Positions 1 to 6,816 are shown, counted from the stretch's first letter. The stretch is 7,608 bases of DNA from Desulfuromonadales bacterium (GCA_030614505.1 JAUWTX010000082.1:1-7608), one strand, 5' to 3'. The notes: generated from the letters alone by a model not told the origin. Program-made: numbers and translations.

Positions 1-375
1 GCCGCGGGTTGCAAGTAGGGGATGGATCTGCTCGGCTAGTTTCTTACGTTCAGAGTGAGTCAAATAGAGATCATCAATTGAGAAGCCAGTGACTCGCTGG
101 CCAAAGCCCTGTTCCAGGACGATTTGCAGTAGCCGGCATAGCGTCGATTTGCCAGCCCCCTGGGCACCGTTGATGCTGACGATCAGTGGTCCATCATGGC
201 TTTGTGCCTTTTGTACCAAGGTTGCTGCCAGGGGTATATAGATATCGACCAGGTCCTGCTCCAGATCATTTTCTACTTCCATTAATCGAGAAGCGGTGAG
301 AAATGGTCCTCTGACTTTGACCTTGATCGCGATCATGTCGTCTAAGGTCAGATTGTGCAGAATTACGGGTAGCAT
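1..375 (-). CDS. P-loop kinase of the D-glycerate 3-kinase / PRK-uridine kinase type (partial, C-terminus outside window)
   Basis: The first 125 residues are visible, reading leftwards from an ATG at 375-373; the rest lies beyond base 1. The ATG is preceded by AGAGGAG (389-383) with a 7-nt spacer, so the start is well supported. A Walker A loop, GAQGAGKST, sits at residues 70-78 after a hydrophobic strand (LIVSIN). It is followed by SIDDLYLTHSER (99-110) and HPLLATRG (118-125). This 'DD-YLT ... HPLL-RG' pattern is typical of the bacterial, yeast (Tda10) and plant (GLYK) D-glycerate 3-kinase-like branch of the phosphoribulokinase/uridine kinase superfamily, which phosphorylates small hydroxyl substrates with ATP in the cytosol. 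The substrate cannot be fixed from half a protein; D-glycerate is the family-based guess. It diverges from the pyr operon and has no obvious pathway link to it. A weak extended -10 (GATAGT, complement of 399-404) with TTTGTG (complement of 421-426) 16 nt upstream could be its promoter. Confidence 0.8.
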   Translation of the reverse strand, partial: MLPVILHNLTLDDMIAIKVKVRGPFLTASRLMEVENDLEQDLVDIYIPLAATLVQKAQSHDGPLIVSINGAQGAGKSTLCRLLQIVLEQGFGQRVTGFSIDDLYLTHSERKKLAEQIHPLLATRG

Positions 376-517
376 AGTTGTTCTCCTCTGTTGCAACGAC
401 TATCACAAACCGTGCTGACACACAAAGGTTCGTTCAGAAAGTTTATGGTTGTTTTTAACATGATCTGAGGGTTTATGGGCGCTGCATAAAACTTCTCCTG
501 AAGCGGCCTGCTTTTTG
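376..517. other. Divergent intergenic region between the kinase gene and the pyr promoter
   Basis: No coding frame with a credible ribosome site was seen here. It contains the ribosome site and probable weak promoter of the left-going kinase gene (about 383-426), a direct repeat of GTTTATGG (441-448 and 471-478), and a G/C-containing imperfect stem followed by five T's (477-516) just before the pyr -35 box. Confidence 0.6.
441..478. repeat. Direct repeat GTTTATGG, two copies 30 bp apart
   Basis: Identical octamers lie at 441-448 and 471-478. The 30-bp start-to-start distance is close to three helical turns, and the second copy ends 39 bp before the pyr -35 box. An approximate inverted version (CATAAAAC, 485-492) follows. 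The spacing would place two proteins on one DNA face, so an activator or repressor site is possible. With only 8 bases in an AT-rich stretch, chance is a serious alternative and no known regulator is recognised. Confidence 0.35.
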
Positions 518-546
518 TTGACTCGTCATTTAAGCCTTGCTATATT
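518..546 (+). promoter_or_regulatory. sigma70-type promoter of the pyr operon
   Basis: TTGACT (518-523) and TATATT (541-546) are separated by exactly 17 nt. TGC directly before the -10 box makes it an extended -10. Predicted transcription start is near 552-554, giving a leader of about 186 nt before the pyrR ATG. This is the only strong promoter match upstream of the operon and it lies just before the PyrR attenuator. Confidence 0.8.
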
Positions 547-581
547 GCCTGAAATCGAAACTGAAACATGTCTCCTTTTAA

Positions 582-610
582 GCTGATCCAGAGAGGTTAG
601 CAAGGGTGGC
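582..610 (+). promoter_or_regulatory. PyrR-binding RNA hairpin (anti-antiterminator) of the pyr leader
   Basis: A 7-bp stem, GCUGAUC (582-588) with GGUUAGC (595-601), closes a hexaloop CAGAGA (589-594) and is followed by AAGG (602-605). The string UCCAGAGAGG plus downstream AAGG is the conserved signature of PyrR-binding loops described in Bacillus pyr attenuators. PyrR bound with UMP would stabilise this hairpin and hold bases 596-601 away from the antiterminator, so the terminator can form. Its place between a strong promoter and pyrR itself supports autoregulation. Confidence 0.88.
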
Positions 611-663
611 CAAAATGCCTCACAAAACACAAAAAATAAGACTTGTGCCTTTCCGTAGCTGAC
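596..663 (+). promoter_or_regulatory. Antiterminator structure of the pyr leader
   Basis: GUUAGC (596-601) can pair with GCUGAC (658-663, one G-U). GGG (604-606) can pair with UCC (652-654), and GGC (608-610) with GCC (647-649). This uses the 3' half of the PyrR hairpin and both arms of the terminator, so it excludes both. The switch is visible as near-duplicate strands: GCTGATC at 582-588 and GCTGAC at 658-663 compete for the same partner. Expected to form when PyrR is not holding the RNA (low UMP, high PRPP). Pairing was worked out by eye; no energies were computed. Confidence 0.65.
615..662 (+). CDS. Possible 15-residue leader peptide within the pyr attenuator
   Basis: The frame ATG (615) to TGA (660-662) encodes MPHKTQKIRLVPFRS. 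Just upstream is AAGGGTGG (602-609), a good Shine-Dalgarno at 5-nt spacing, which is also the purine segment after the PyrR hairpin. The stop codon spans the last loop base of the terminator and its first 3'-arm base. A ribosome reaching it would cover the 5' arm and block termination, as in coupled translation-transcription attenuators such as enterobacterial pyrBI. No run of U codons is present, unlike pyrBI. No similarity to a known peptide is recognised. Short frames arise easily by chance, so this rests on position and ribosome site only. Confidence 0.4.
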   Translation: MPHKTQKIRLVPFRS

Positions 664-679
664 GGGGAGGTATTTTTTT
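645..679 (+). terminator. Intrinsic terminator of the pyr attenuator
   Basis: CCUUUCCGU (648-656) pairs along all nine bases with ACGGGGAGG (662-670), two pairs being U-G, around the 5-nt loop AGCUG. The base can extend by G-U and U-A pairs back to 645. A run of T's (671-679, with one A) follows directly. It lies between the promoter and pyrR with no gene ending before it, as expected for a leader attenuator rather than an end-of-gene terminator. Confidence 0.85.
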
Positions 680-724
680 GTCCTGAATTCTAGCAGCCTG
701 TAGGACTTTCAATGAATTGGCTGC

Positions 725-732
725 AAGGGAGG
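725..732 (+). promoter_or_regulatory. Ribosome binding site that fixes the pyrR start
   Basis: AAGGGAGG lies 6 nt before the ATG at 739. The in-frame ATG at 712 has only a weak TAGGA upstream, and would place this strong site inside the coding sequence. Confidence 0.8.
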
Positions 733-738
733 AAGAAG

Positions 739-1275
739 ATGGCTAAGGCGGAAACTATGATTTTGGATAAAGCCGGCATAGCCCGTGCCATAACCAGGAT
801 TGCCCATGAAATCCTGGAATACAACAAGGGTTGTGAAAACCTGGCCCTGATCGGCATTCGCACCGGCGGTGATCACCTGGCAAGCCTGATACAGTCAGGT
901 ATTAATGGGATTGAAGGGGGCGAGGTGCCGCTTGGTACGGTTGACATCACCATGTATCGTGATGACCTGGCGGTACGTGGCAATCTGCCGATTGGCAAGA
1001 CCGAAATCCCATTCCCGCTTGACGGCAAACATGTTGTCTTGGTTGACGACGTCCTCTATACCGGTCGGACGATTCGGTCTGCGATGGACGCCCTGATGGA
1101 TTTTGGTCGTCCCAGCACCATTCAACTTGCCGTGCTGATCGATCGTGGCCACCGTGAATTGCCGATTCGTGCGGATTACGTAGGACGCAACGTCCCTACC
1201 GCCCGTGAAGAGGACGTTGAGGTTGTGTTCAACGAAGAGAAAACCCCGGTAGAAGTCCGGCTGATTAAGCCTTAG
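739..1275 (+). CDS. pyrR: PyrR: bifunctional pyr operon RNA-binding regulator / uracil phosphoribosyltransferase
   Basis: The 178-residue product matches the usual PyrR length (about 180). The start is the ATG at 739 (MAKAETM...), chosen for its ribosome site and family-like N-terminus; an in-frame ATG at 712 would add nine atypical residues. The type I phosphoribosyltransferase PRPP loop is clear at residues 99-111 (VVLVDDVLYTGRT), with GIRTGGDHLA at 39-48 and DITMYRDDL at 69-77, both typical of PyrR. The protein folds as a PRTase and binds UMP or PRPP. With UMP it binds the pyr leader hairpin and promotes termination; many members also convert uracil plus PRPP to UMP. It is the first gene after a leader carrying a matching binding hairpin (582-610), so it should regulate itself and the four genes after it. 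No key residues appear to be missing. Confidence 0.96.
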   Translation: MAKAETMILDKAGIARAITRIAHEILEYNKGCENLALIGIRTGGDHLASLIQSGINGIEGGEVPLGTVDITMYRDDLAVRGNLPIGKTEIPFPLDGKHVVLVDDVLYTGRTIRSAMDALMDFGRPSTIQLAVLIDRGHRELPIRADYVGRNVPTAREEDVEVVFNEEKTPVEVRLIKP

Positions 1276-1285
1276 GAGGAAAAGC

Positions 1286-2224
1286 ATGTCATTCCAGCAC
1301 AAGCACATTCTCGGTATTGAACAACTGTCCAGCGAGGATATACAGATGATCCTCGATACGGGCGATGCATTCAAAGAAGTCAATACCAGGGATATCAAAA
1401 AGGTGCCGACCCTGCGCGGCAAGACAATTATCAATGCTTTCTTTGAAGCCAGTACCCGAACACGGCTCTCTTTCGAGATTGCCGGCAAACGGTTGTCGGC
1501 CGACACGGTGAATATCTCCGGTTCAACCTCCTCTGTAGTGAAAGGGGAGACCCTGGAAGATACTGCCAAAAATATCGAGGCGATGGCCCCTGATATCATC
1601 GTCATCCGACACGGCCACTCCGGTTCGGCCCACTACCTGGCGGAGCGGGTCGATTGCTCGATTATCAATGCTGGTGATGGTGCCCATGAGCATCCCAGCC
1701 AGGCACTGCTCGACCTGATGACTATTCGCGAGCACAAGGGCAGTATCGAAGGGCTTGAGGTGGCAATCGTCGGTGACATCACCCACAGCCGCGTTGTTCG
1801 CTCCAACATTTACGCCCTCTCGAAGATGGGCGCCAAGGTGCGTTTGTGTGGACCCGGAACCATGCTGCCGATCGGTATCGAGCGACTTGGCAATGTCGAG
1901 GTTTTTACTGACATGCGCGATGCAATCCAGGATGCCGATGTGGTTATGATGCTGCGGATTCAAATGGAACGGCAGAGCAACATCATGCTGCCGAGCCTGC
2001 GTGAATATGCCCGTTTCTATGGCCTCAACCCGACCAACGTACAGTTGGCTAAACCGGATGCCATTGTTATGCATCCCGGGCCGATTAATCGTGGAGTGGA
2101 AATTTCCTCCGTCGTTGCTGACGGTGTGCAGAATGTCATTCTCGACCAGGTCGAAAATGGTGTCGCTGTACGCATGGCGCTGCTTTATCTCGTCAGCGGC
2201 GTTGAATCTATGCAAACCAAATAA
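1286..2224 (+). CDS. pyrB: Aspartate carbamoyltransferase catalytic subunit
   Basis: A 312-residue cytosolic enzyme that transfers the carbamoyl group of carbamoyl phosphate to L-aspartate, the committed step of pyrimidine synthesis. The carbamoyl-phosphate motif STRTR is at residues 56-60, the Ser/Lys loop SSVVKGET at 82-89 and HPSQALLD at 136-143. The C-terminal aspartate-side motif HPGPINRG lies at 263-270. Length and motifs are full and intact (family about 305-315). The Shine-Dalgarno AGGAGG (1274-1279) overlaps the pyrR stop codon, and only 10 nt separate the genes, so the two are likely translationally linked. No pyrI regulatory-chain gene follows; instead an active-type pyrC does. That suggests a non-enterobacterial class of ATCase, either a simple trimer or a trimer associated with PyrC as reported for Aquifex. 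Confidence 0.97.
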   Translation: MSFQHKHILGIEQLSSEDIQMILDTGDAFKEVNTRDIKKVPTLRGKTIINAFFEASTRTRLSFEIAGKRLSADTVNISGSTSSVVKGETLEDTAKNIEAMAPDIIVIRHGHSGSAHYLAERVDCSIINAGDGAHEHPSQALLDLMTIREHKGSIEGLEVAIVGDITHSRVVRSNIYALSKMGAKVRLCGPGTMLPIGIERLGNVEVFTDMRDAIQDADVVMMLRIQMERQSNIMLPSLREYARFYGLNPTNVQLAKPDAIVMHPGPINRGVEISSVVADGVQNVILDQVENGVAVRMALLYLVSGVESMQTK

Positions 2225-2271
2225 TTGTGCTGATACAAACAATTGATTTTGATAAAGGAAAAGGTGAAACC

Positions 2272-3549
2272 ATGGCGAAAATTCTGATCAAAGGCGGACG
2301 GGTTATCAGCCCCGCACAGAAGCTTGACGATATCTGTGACATCCTGATTGAAAATGGCAAGATTGCTGCGATCGGTAAGAAATTGGATAACAAGGGTGCG
2401 GAGATTATTGAGGCTGCCGGTAAACTGGTCACTCCCGGTCTGGTTGATATTCATGTTCACCTGCGCGATCCGGGCTTTGAATACAAGGAAGATATCGCAT
2501 CCGGAACACTCGCGGCGGTTACTGGCGGGTTTACCTCTGTGGCCTGTATGCCAAACACCAACCCGGTCAATGACAACCAGGCGGTTACCTGCTCTATTCT
2601 AAGAAAAGCCGCAGAGGAAGGGCACTGTCGGGTTTTCCCAATTGCCAGTATCACCAAGGGCCTCGAGGGAGAATCACTGACAGAGATGGGCGAACTGAAG
2701 GAACTAGGTGTCTTCGCTGTCTCTGATGACGGTAAACCGGTTAGCAATCCACAATTGATGCGCCGGGCGATGGAATACGCCAGACCCTTTGGCATGACCA
2801 TCGTCTCCCACGCAGAGGATCTCGACCTGGTTGGATCCGGAGTCATGAATGACGGTCCGATCTCTACCGAACTTGGTCTCAAGGGGATCCCCTGGGTGGC
2901 TGAGGATGCCGCCACCGCCAGAGAGGTGATGCTTGCTGAATTCACGGGCGCTCATCTGCACGTGGCCCACGTCTCGACCCGCGGTTCGATCGATATCGTT
3001 CGTCAGGCGAAAAAGCGTGGTGTGAATGTGACCTGCGAGGCTGCCCCCCATCACTTTACGCTGACCGATGAAGCGGTGCGCGGCTACAATACCAACGCCA
3101 AAATGAATCCGCCGCTACGCAGCGCCGAAGACAGAGAAGCAGTGCGTCAGGGGATTGCGGACGGCACTGTTGATGCGATTGCCACAGACCATGCTCCCCA
3201 CCACATTGATGAGAAGAATGTTGAGTTCAGTATTGCCATGAACGGAATCGTCGGTCTGGAAACAGCTTTACCTCTGACACTGAAGCTTGTCGAAGACGGA
3301 CTCATTGATCTGCCGAAGGCAGTCGCTCTTATGACCAGCAGCCCTGCTGAAGCACTTGGTCTGCCGGTGGGACAGTTGGAAGAGGGTGGTGATGCCGACG
3401 TTACGGTGATTGATCCAGACCTCGAATGGACTGTTGAGGCACAGAAACTGGTGAGCAAAAGCAAGAACACTCCCTTTGATGGCTGGCAGATGAAGGGTGC
3501 GGCAGTCTGCACTATCGTAGCAGGGAAGGTGGTTTTTTCGAGAAGCTAA
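2272..3549 (+). CDS. pyrC: Dihydroorotase, type I (zinc amidohydrolase)
   Basis: This 425-residue enzyme interconverts N-carbamoyl-L-aspartate and dihydroorotate, step three of the pathway. It has the amidohydrolase metal set at the positions expected of type I DHOases: HVHLRDPG (His61, His63, Arg65), Asp153 in SDDGKPVSN, His180 (IVSHAED), His233 (VAHVST) and Asp306 (ATDHAPHH). ACMPNTNP (91-98) and AKMNPPLR (276-283) are substrate-side motifs. Asp153 takes the place of the carboxylated lysine of type II enzymes. All ligands are present, so it should be active and is not the inactive 'PyrC-prime' seen with some ATCases. The ATG at 2272 is preferred (AAGGTG 2261-2266 upstream, standard MAKILIKGGRV start) over an in-frame GTG at 2227 that would add 15 unusual residues. 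It begins 47 nt after pyrB. Confidence 0.97.
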   Translation: MAKILIKGGRVISPAQKLDDICDILIENGKIAAIGKKLDNKGAEIIEAAGKLVTPGLVDIHVHLRDPGFEYKEDIASGTLAAVTGGFTSVACMPNTNPVNDNQAVTCSILRKAAEEGHCRVFPIASITKGLEGESLTEMGELKELGVFAVSDDGKPVSNPQLMRRAMEYARPFGMTIVSHAEDLDLVGSGVMNDGPISTELGLKGIPWVAEDAATAREVMLAEFTGAHLHVAHVSTRGSIDIVRQAKKRGVNVTCEAAPHHFTLTDEAVRGYNTNAKMNPPLRSAEDREAVRQGIADGTVDAIATDHAPHHIDEKNVEFSIAMNGIVGLETALPLTLKLVEDGLIDLPKAVALMTSSPAEALGLPVGQLEEGGDADVTVIDPDLEWTVEAQKLVSKSKNTPFDGWQMKGAAVCTIVAGKVVFSRS

Positions 3550-3615
3550 ACGATTAAAATGCTTATATGTCGAATGGTTATCAACCAATACTTAATGTGA
3601 CACATAGGAGCTAAA
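3550..3615 (+). other. AT-rich pyrC-carB spacer
   Basis: A 66-nt spacer containing a small inverted repeat, TGGTT (3575-3579) and AACCA (3583-3587), around a 3-nt loop, and the carB ribosome site AGGAG (3606-3610). There is no T-run after the repeat, so it is not a terminator, and there is no PyrR loop sequence. Nothing else is recognised. Confidence 0.5.
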
Positions 3616-6600
3616 ATGCCTCGACGTGACGACATCAAAAAAGTCCTTATTATCGGTTCGGGTCCAATCATTATTGGTCAGGCCTGTGAATTTGACTATT
3701 CTGGAACCCAGGCCTGCAAAGCCTTGCGCAATCTTGGCTACCAGATCGTGCTAGTCAACTCAAACCCGGCGACCATTATGACCGATCCCGGCATGGCTGA
3801 TGTTACCTACGTCGAACCGCTCAATGTTGACACATTGACGGAGATCATCGCCAAGGAGCGTCCCGATGCCCTGTTGCCCAACCTCGGCGGACAGACTGCG
3901 CTTAATCTTTCCAGTGCATTGGCCGAGGCTGGGGTGCTCGACAAGTACGGTGTTCGCGTCATTGGTGTGAACCTGGATGCGATCAAGCGTGGCGAGGACC
4001 GCGAGACGTTCAAGGAGACTATGACCACGCTAGGTATTGATATGCCGGAAAGTGATATCGCCACCAACATTAACGAGGCCAAGGCTATCGCTGAACGTAT
4101 CGGGCTGCCTGTAGTGATCCGGCCCGCTTACACCATGGGTGGAACCGGAGGCGGTTTCGCTTATAACCTCGATGAATTCGAAGAACTTGCCGGCCGTGGT
4201 CTGTCGGTCAGCCCGGTCAGCCAGATTCTGGTTGAAGAATCGGTCCTTGGCTGGGAAGAGCTTGAACTTGAAGTTGTGCGCGACGCCAAAAGCCAGAAAA
4301 TTACAGTCTGCTTCATTGAAAACGTTGATGCCATGGGCGTGCATACTGGGGATTCCTTTTGCACCGCACCAATGTTGACCATCAGCAAAGAGTTGCAGCA
4401 GCGCTTGCAGGATTATTCCTACGCTATCGTTGACGCGATCGAAGTGATCGGCGGCACCAATGTCCAGTTCGCACACAATCCAGAAACCGGACGAGTGGTG
4501 GTTATTGAAATCAACCCGCGTACATCCCGCTCATCTGCACTGGCCTCCAAAGCAACCGGATTTCCTATCGCCCTGGTCTCTTCGATGCTAGCCGCTGGGC
4601 TTACTCTTGATGAAATCCCTTACTGGCGCGATGGCACGCTCGAGAAATACACCCCGTCAGGTGATTACGTCGTGGTCAAGTTTGCCCGCTGGGCTTTCGA
4701 GAAATTCAAAAGGGCCAAGGACCAGCTCGGCACCCAGATGCGCGCCGTTGGCGAGGTCATGAGTATCGGTAAGAATTACAAGGAGTCAATGCAGAAAGCG
4801 ATTCGCTCTTTGGAGAATGGTCGTTACGGCCTCGGTTTCGCACGTGATTATAACGACAAATCTCTCGATGAACTGATGGAGTTACTGCTTGTTCCGACCA
4901 GCGAACGCCAGTTCATCCTTTACGAGGCGCTGCGCAAAGGCGCCGATATAGACGCTCTCTACAAGCGGACCTACATCAAGCCCTGGTTTTTGGTGCAGAT
5001 GCAGGAGCTGGTTGAACTGGAAGAGAAGGTTCTTGCATATAAGGGACAATTGCCTCCGGACGAACTTCTGATCCAGGCTAAAAAAGATGGCTTCGCCGAC
5101 AAGTATCTGGCCCAGATTCTCGGTCTCCCGGAGCAGGTTGTGCGTGAAAAGCGCCTGTCTCTCGATATGACCGAATCTTGGGAGCCGGTACCGGTCAGTG
5201 GAGTTGAGGACGCAGCCTATTACTTCTCCACCTACAATGCTCCTGACAAAACAGCGGTCAGTCCCCGGAAAAAAGTTATGGTTCTGGGTGGTGGTCCGAA
5301 CCGGATTGGACAGGGGATCGAGTTCGACTACTGTTGCGTTCATACCGCCATGGCCTTGCGTGAGGCGGGTTATGAGACGATCATGGTTAACTGCAATCCG
5401 GAAACTGTTTCCACCGATTACGACACTTCGGACAAGCTCTACTTCGAGCCGCTGACCGTCGAGGACGTACTCTCCATCTACCATAAGGAAAAGCCGGAAG
5501 GCGTAGTGGTTCAGTTCGGTGGTCAGACTCCACTGAATATTGCTGCGGAGCTACAGGCAGCCGGGGTCAAGATCCTGGGGACCAGTCCGGAAACCATCGA
5601 CATGGCTGAAGATCGCGAACAGTTCAATACCATGATGCAGAAACTGGCTATCCCGCAACCTGAGTCGGGTATGGCCAGCAACCTGGAGCAGGCACTTGAA
5701 ATCGCCGGACGGATAGGTTACCCCTTGATGGTTCGTCCTTCGTATGTCCTGGGTGGCCGGGCCATGGAGGTCGTTTATGACAATCTGATGTTGAGCGAAT
5801 ATGTGCAGAAAGCTGTCGACGTCAGCCAGCAACGGCCAATCCTGATCGACAAGTTTCTCGACAACTCCATCGAAGCGGAAGCTGATGCCATCTGTGACGG
5901 CGTCGATGCTTTTGTCCCTGCCATTATGGAGCATATCGAGATGGCCGGGGTTCACTCGGGTGATTCCGCCTGCGTCATACCTCCCGTCAATATCCCGCAG
6001 CAGCATCTGGATACCATTGACGAGTACACCCGTCGCATTGCGATCGAAATGGGCGTCGTCGGGCTTATGAATATCCAGTACGCCATTTACCAGGATCAGG
6101 TCTACATTCTTGAGGCCAACCCGCGTGCCAGCCGGACCGTGCCACTGGTGTCCAAGGTCTGCAATATCCCCATGGCTCGCCTGGCTGTCCAGGTGATGCT
6201 TGGCAGTAAGTTGCAGGGCATGAACCTCGCACATAAAGAGATCCCGTACTTTGGTGTCAAGGAAGCGGTTTTCCCCTTTTACATGTTCCCGGAGGTCGAC
6301 CCGGTCCTCGGACCTGAAATGCGCTCCACGGGTGAAGTTCTGGGACTGGCTGACAATTATGGTCGCGCTTTCTTCAAAGCCCAGGAGGGGACAGGGACTA
6401 TGTTGCCGCAATCGGGCTCCATACTGATCACCGTGGCTGAACAAGATCGTTCCGGCGGCCTGGAGGCAGCAAAAAAGTTTACTCAACTCGATTTCAATAT
6501 TTTTGCAACTGAAGGAACCCACGCTTCTCTCGACCAACATGGCGTGTCCTCAACATTGATCAAGAAAATGCATGAAGGTCGGCCCAACATAGCCGACGCC

Positions 6601-6816
6601 ATCAAAAACAACGAAATCCAATTGGTGGTTAATACCCCAGTCGGGCGCCTCAGTATTCATGATGATTCTTACATCCGCAAGGCAGCGATTAAACACAAGG
6701 TGCCTTATATTACGACCACGGCTGCGGCGATCGCTGCAGCGGAAGGAATTGCTGCCTGCCGCCCGGAAGGCAAGGGTAAGGTGCAGAGTCTGCAGGAGTA
6801 CCACCAGCAACTGTAA
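3616..6816 (+). CDS. carB: Carbamoyl phosphate synthetase large subunit
   Basis: The 1066-residue product is full length (E. coli CarB is about 1073). It uses ammonia delivered from CarA, bicarbonate and two ATP to make carbamoyl phosphate. Two homologous ATP-grasp halves are visible: residues about 1-400 (carboxyphosphate site) and 550-930 (carbamate kinase site), joined by the oligomerisation region. Each half starts with a GGGP/GSGP-type loop (GSGPIIIGQACEFDYSG, GGGPNRIGQGIEFDY). Metal ligands align with E. coli as Gln284/Glu298/Asn300 (EINPRTSRSS) and Gln821/Glu833/Asn835 (EANPRASRT). The MGS-like allosteric domain covers about 936-1066. Aligned by eye, the E. coli effector-pocket residues are mostly kept (Thr965, Thr968, Lys984, Asn1006), so UMP inhibition is likely. 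The start ATG has AGGAG at 5-nt spacing and a standard MPRRDDIKKVLIIGSGP N-terminus. Unusually it lies before carA. Confidence 0.98.
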   Translation: MPRRDDIKKVLIIGSGPIIIGQACEFDYSGTQACKALRNLGYQIVLVNSNPATIMTDPGMADVTYVEPLNVDTLTEIIAKERPDALLPNLGGQTALNLSSALAEAGVLDKYGVRVIGVNLDAIKRGEDRETFKETMTTLGIDMPESDIATNINEAKAIAERIGLPVVIRPAYTMGGTGGGFAYNLDEFEELAGRGLSVSPVSQILVEESVLGWEELELEVVRDAKSQKITVCFIENVDAMGVHTGDSFCTAPMLTISKELQQRLQDYSYAIVDAIEVIGGTNVQFAHNPETGRVVVIEINPRTSRSSALASKATGFPIALVSSMLAAGLTLDEIPYWRDGTLEKYTPSGDYVVVKFARWAFEKFKRAKDQLGTQMRAVGEVMSIGKNYKESMQKAIRSLENGRYGLGFARDYNDKSLDELMELLLVPTSERQFILYEALRKGADIDALYKRTYIKPWFLVQMQELVELEEKVLAYKGQLPPDELLIQAKKDGFADKYLAQILGLPEQVVREKRLSLDMTESWEPVPVSGVEDAAYYFSTYNAPDKTAVSPRKKVMVLGGGPNRIGQGIEFDYCCVHTAMALREAGYETIMVNCNPETVSTDYDTSDKLYFEPLTVEDVLSIYHKEKPEGVVVQFGGQTPLNIAAELQAAGVKILGTSPETIDMAEDREQFNTMMQKLAIPQPESGMASNLEQALEIAGRIGYPLMVRPSYVLGGRAMEVVYDNLMLSEYVQKAVDVSQQRPILIDKFLDNSIEAEADAICDGVDAFVPAIMEHIEMAGVHSGDSACVIPPVNIPQQHLDTIDEYTRRIAIEMGVVGLMNIQYAIYQDQVYILEANPRASRTVPLVSKVCNIPMARLAVQVMLGSKLQGMNLAHKEIPYFGVKEAVFPFYMFPEVDPVLGPEMRSTGEVLGLADNYGRAFFKAQEGTGTMLPQSGSILITVAEQDRSGGLEAAKKFTQLDFNIFATEGTHASLDQHGVSSTLIKKMHEGRPNIADAIKNNEIQLVVNTPVGRLSIHDDSYIRKAAIKHKVPYITTTAAAIAAAEGIAACRPEGKGKVQSLQEYHQQL

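Noticed and set aside
2225..2240. Small inverted repeat TTGT/ACAA in the pyrB-pyrC gap
   Set aside because: A 4-bp stem without a T-run is too short to be meaningful.
895..2242. Two minus-strand open frames (895-1605 and 1523-2242) opposite pyrR and pyrB
   Set aside because: Both are antisense to well-supported conserved genes and have no family-like sequence; treated as shadows.
2227..2271. In-frame GTG start extending PyrC by 15 residues
   Set aside because: The extension is not PyrC-like, and a ribosome site precedes the ATG at 2272, which gives the standard N-terminus and metal-ligand numbering.
3537..3568. Possible internal promoter before carB (TGCTTATAT near 3560-3568)
   Set aside because: The -35 candidate is poor and spans the pyrC end; the AT-rich spacer explains the match.
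3550..3615. A second PyrR attenuator between pyrC and carB
   Set aside because: There is no CAGAGA loop, no AAGG segment and no terminator; only a 5-bp inverted repeat.
5551..6540. 329-codon open frame on the minus strand opposite carB
   Set aside because: It lies wholly inside carB, shows no recognised domain and has no plausible ribosome site or promoter. It reads as a codon-bias shadow of the conserved carB frame.
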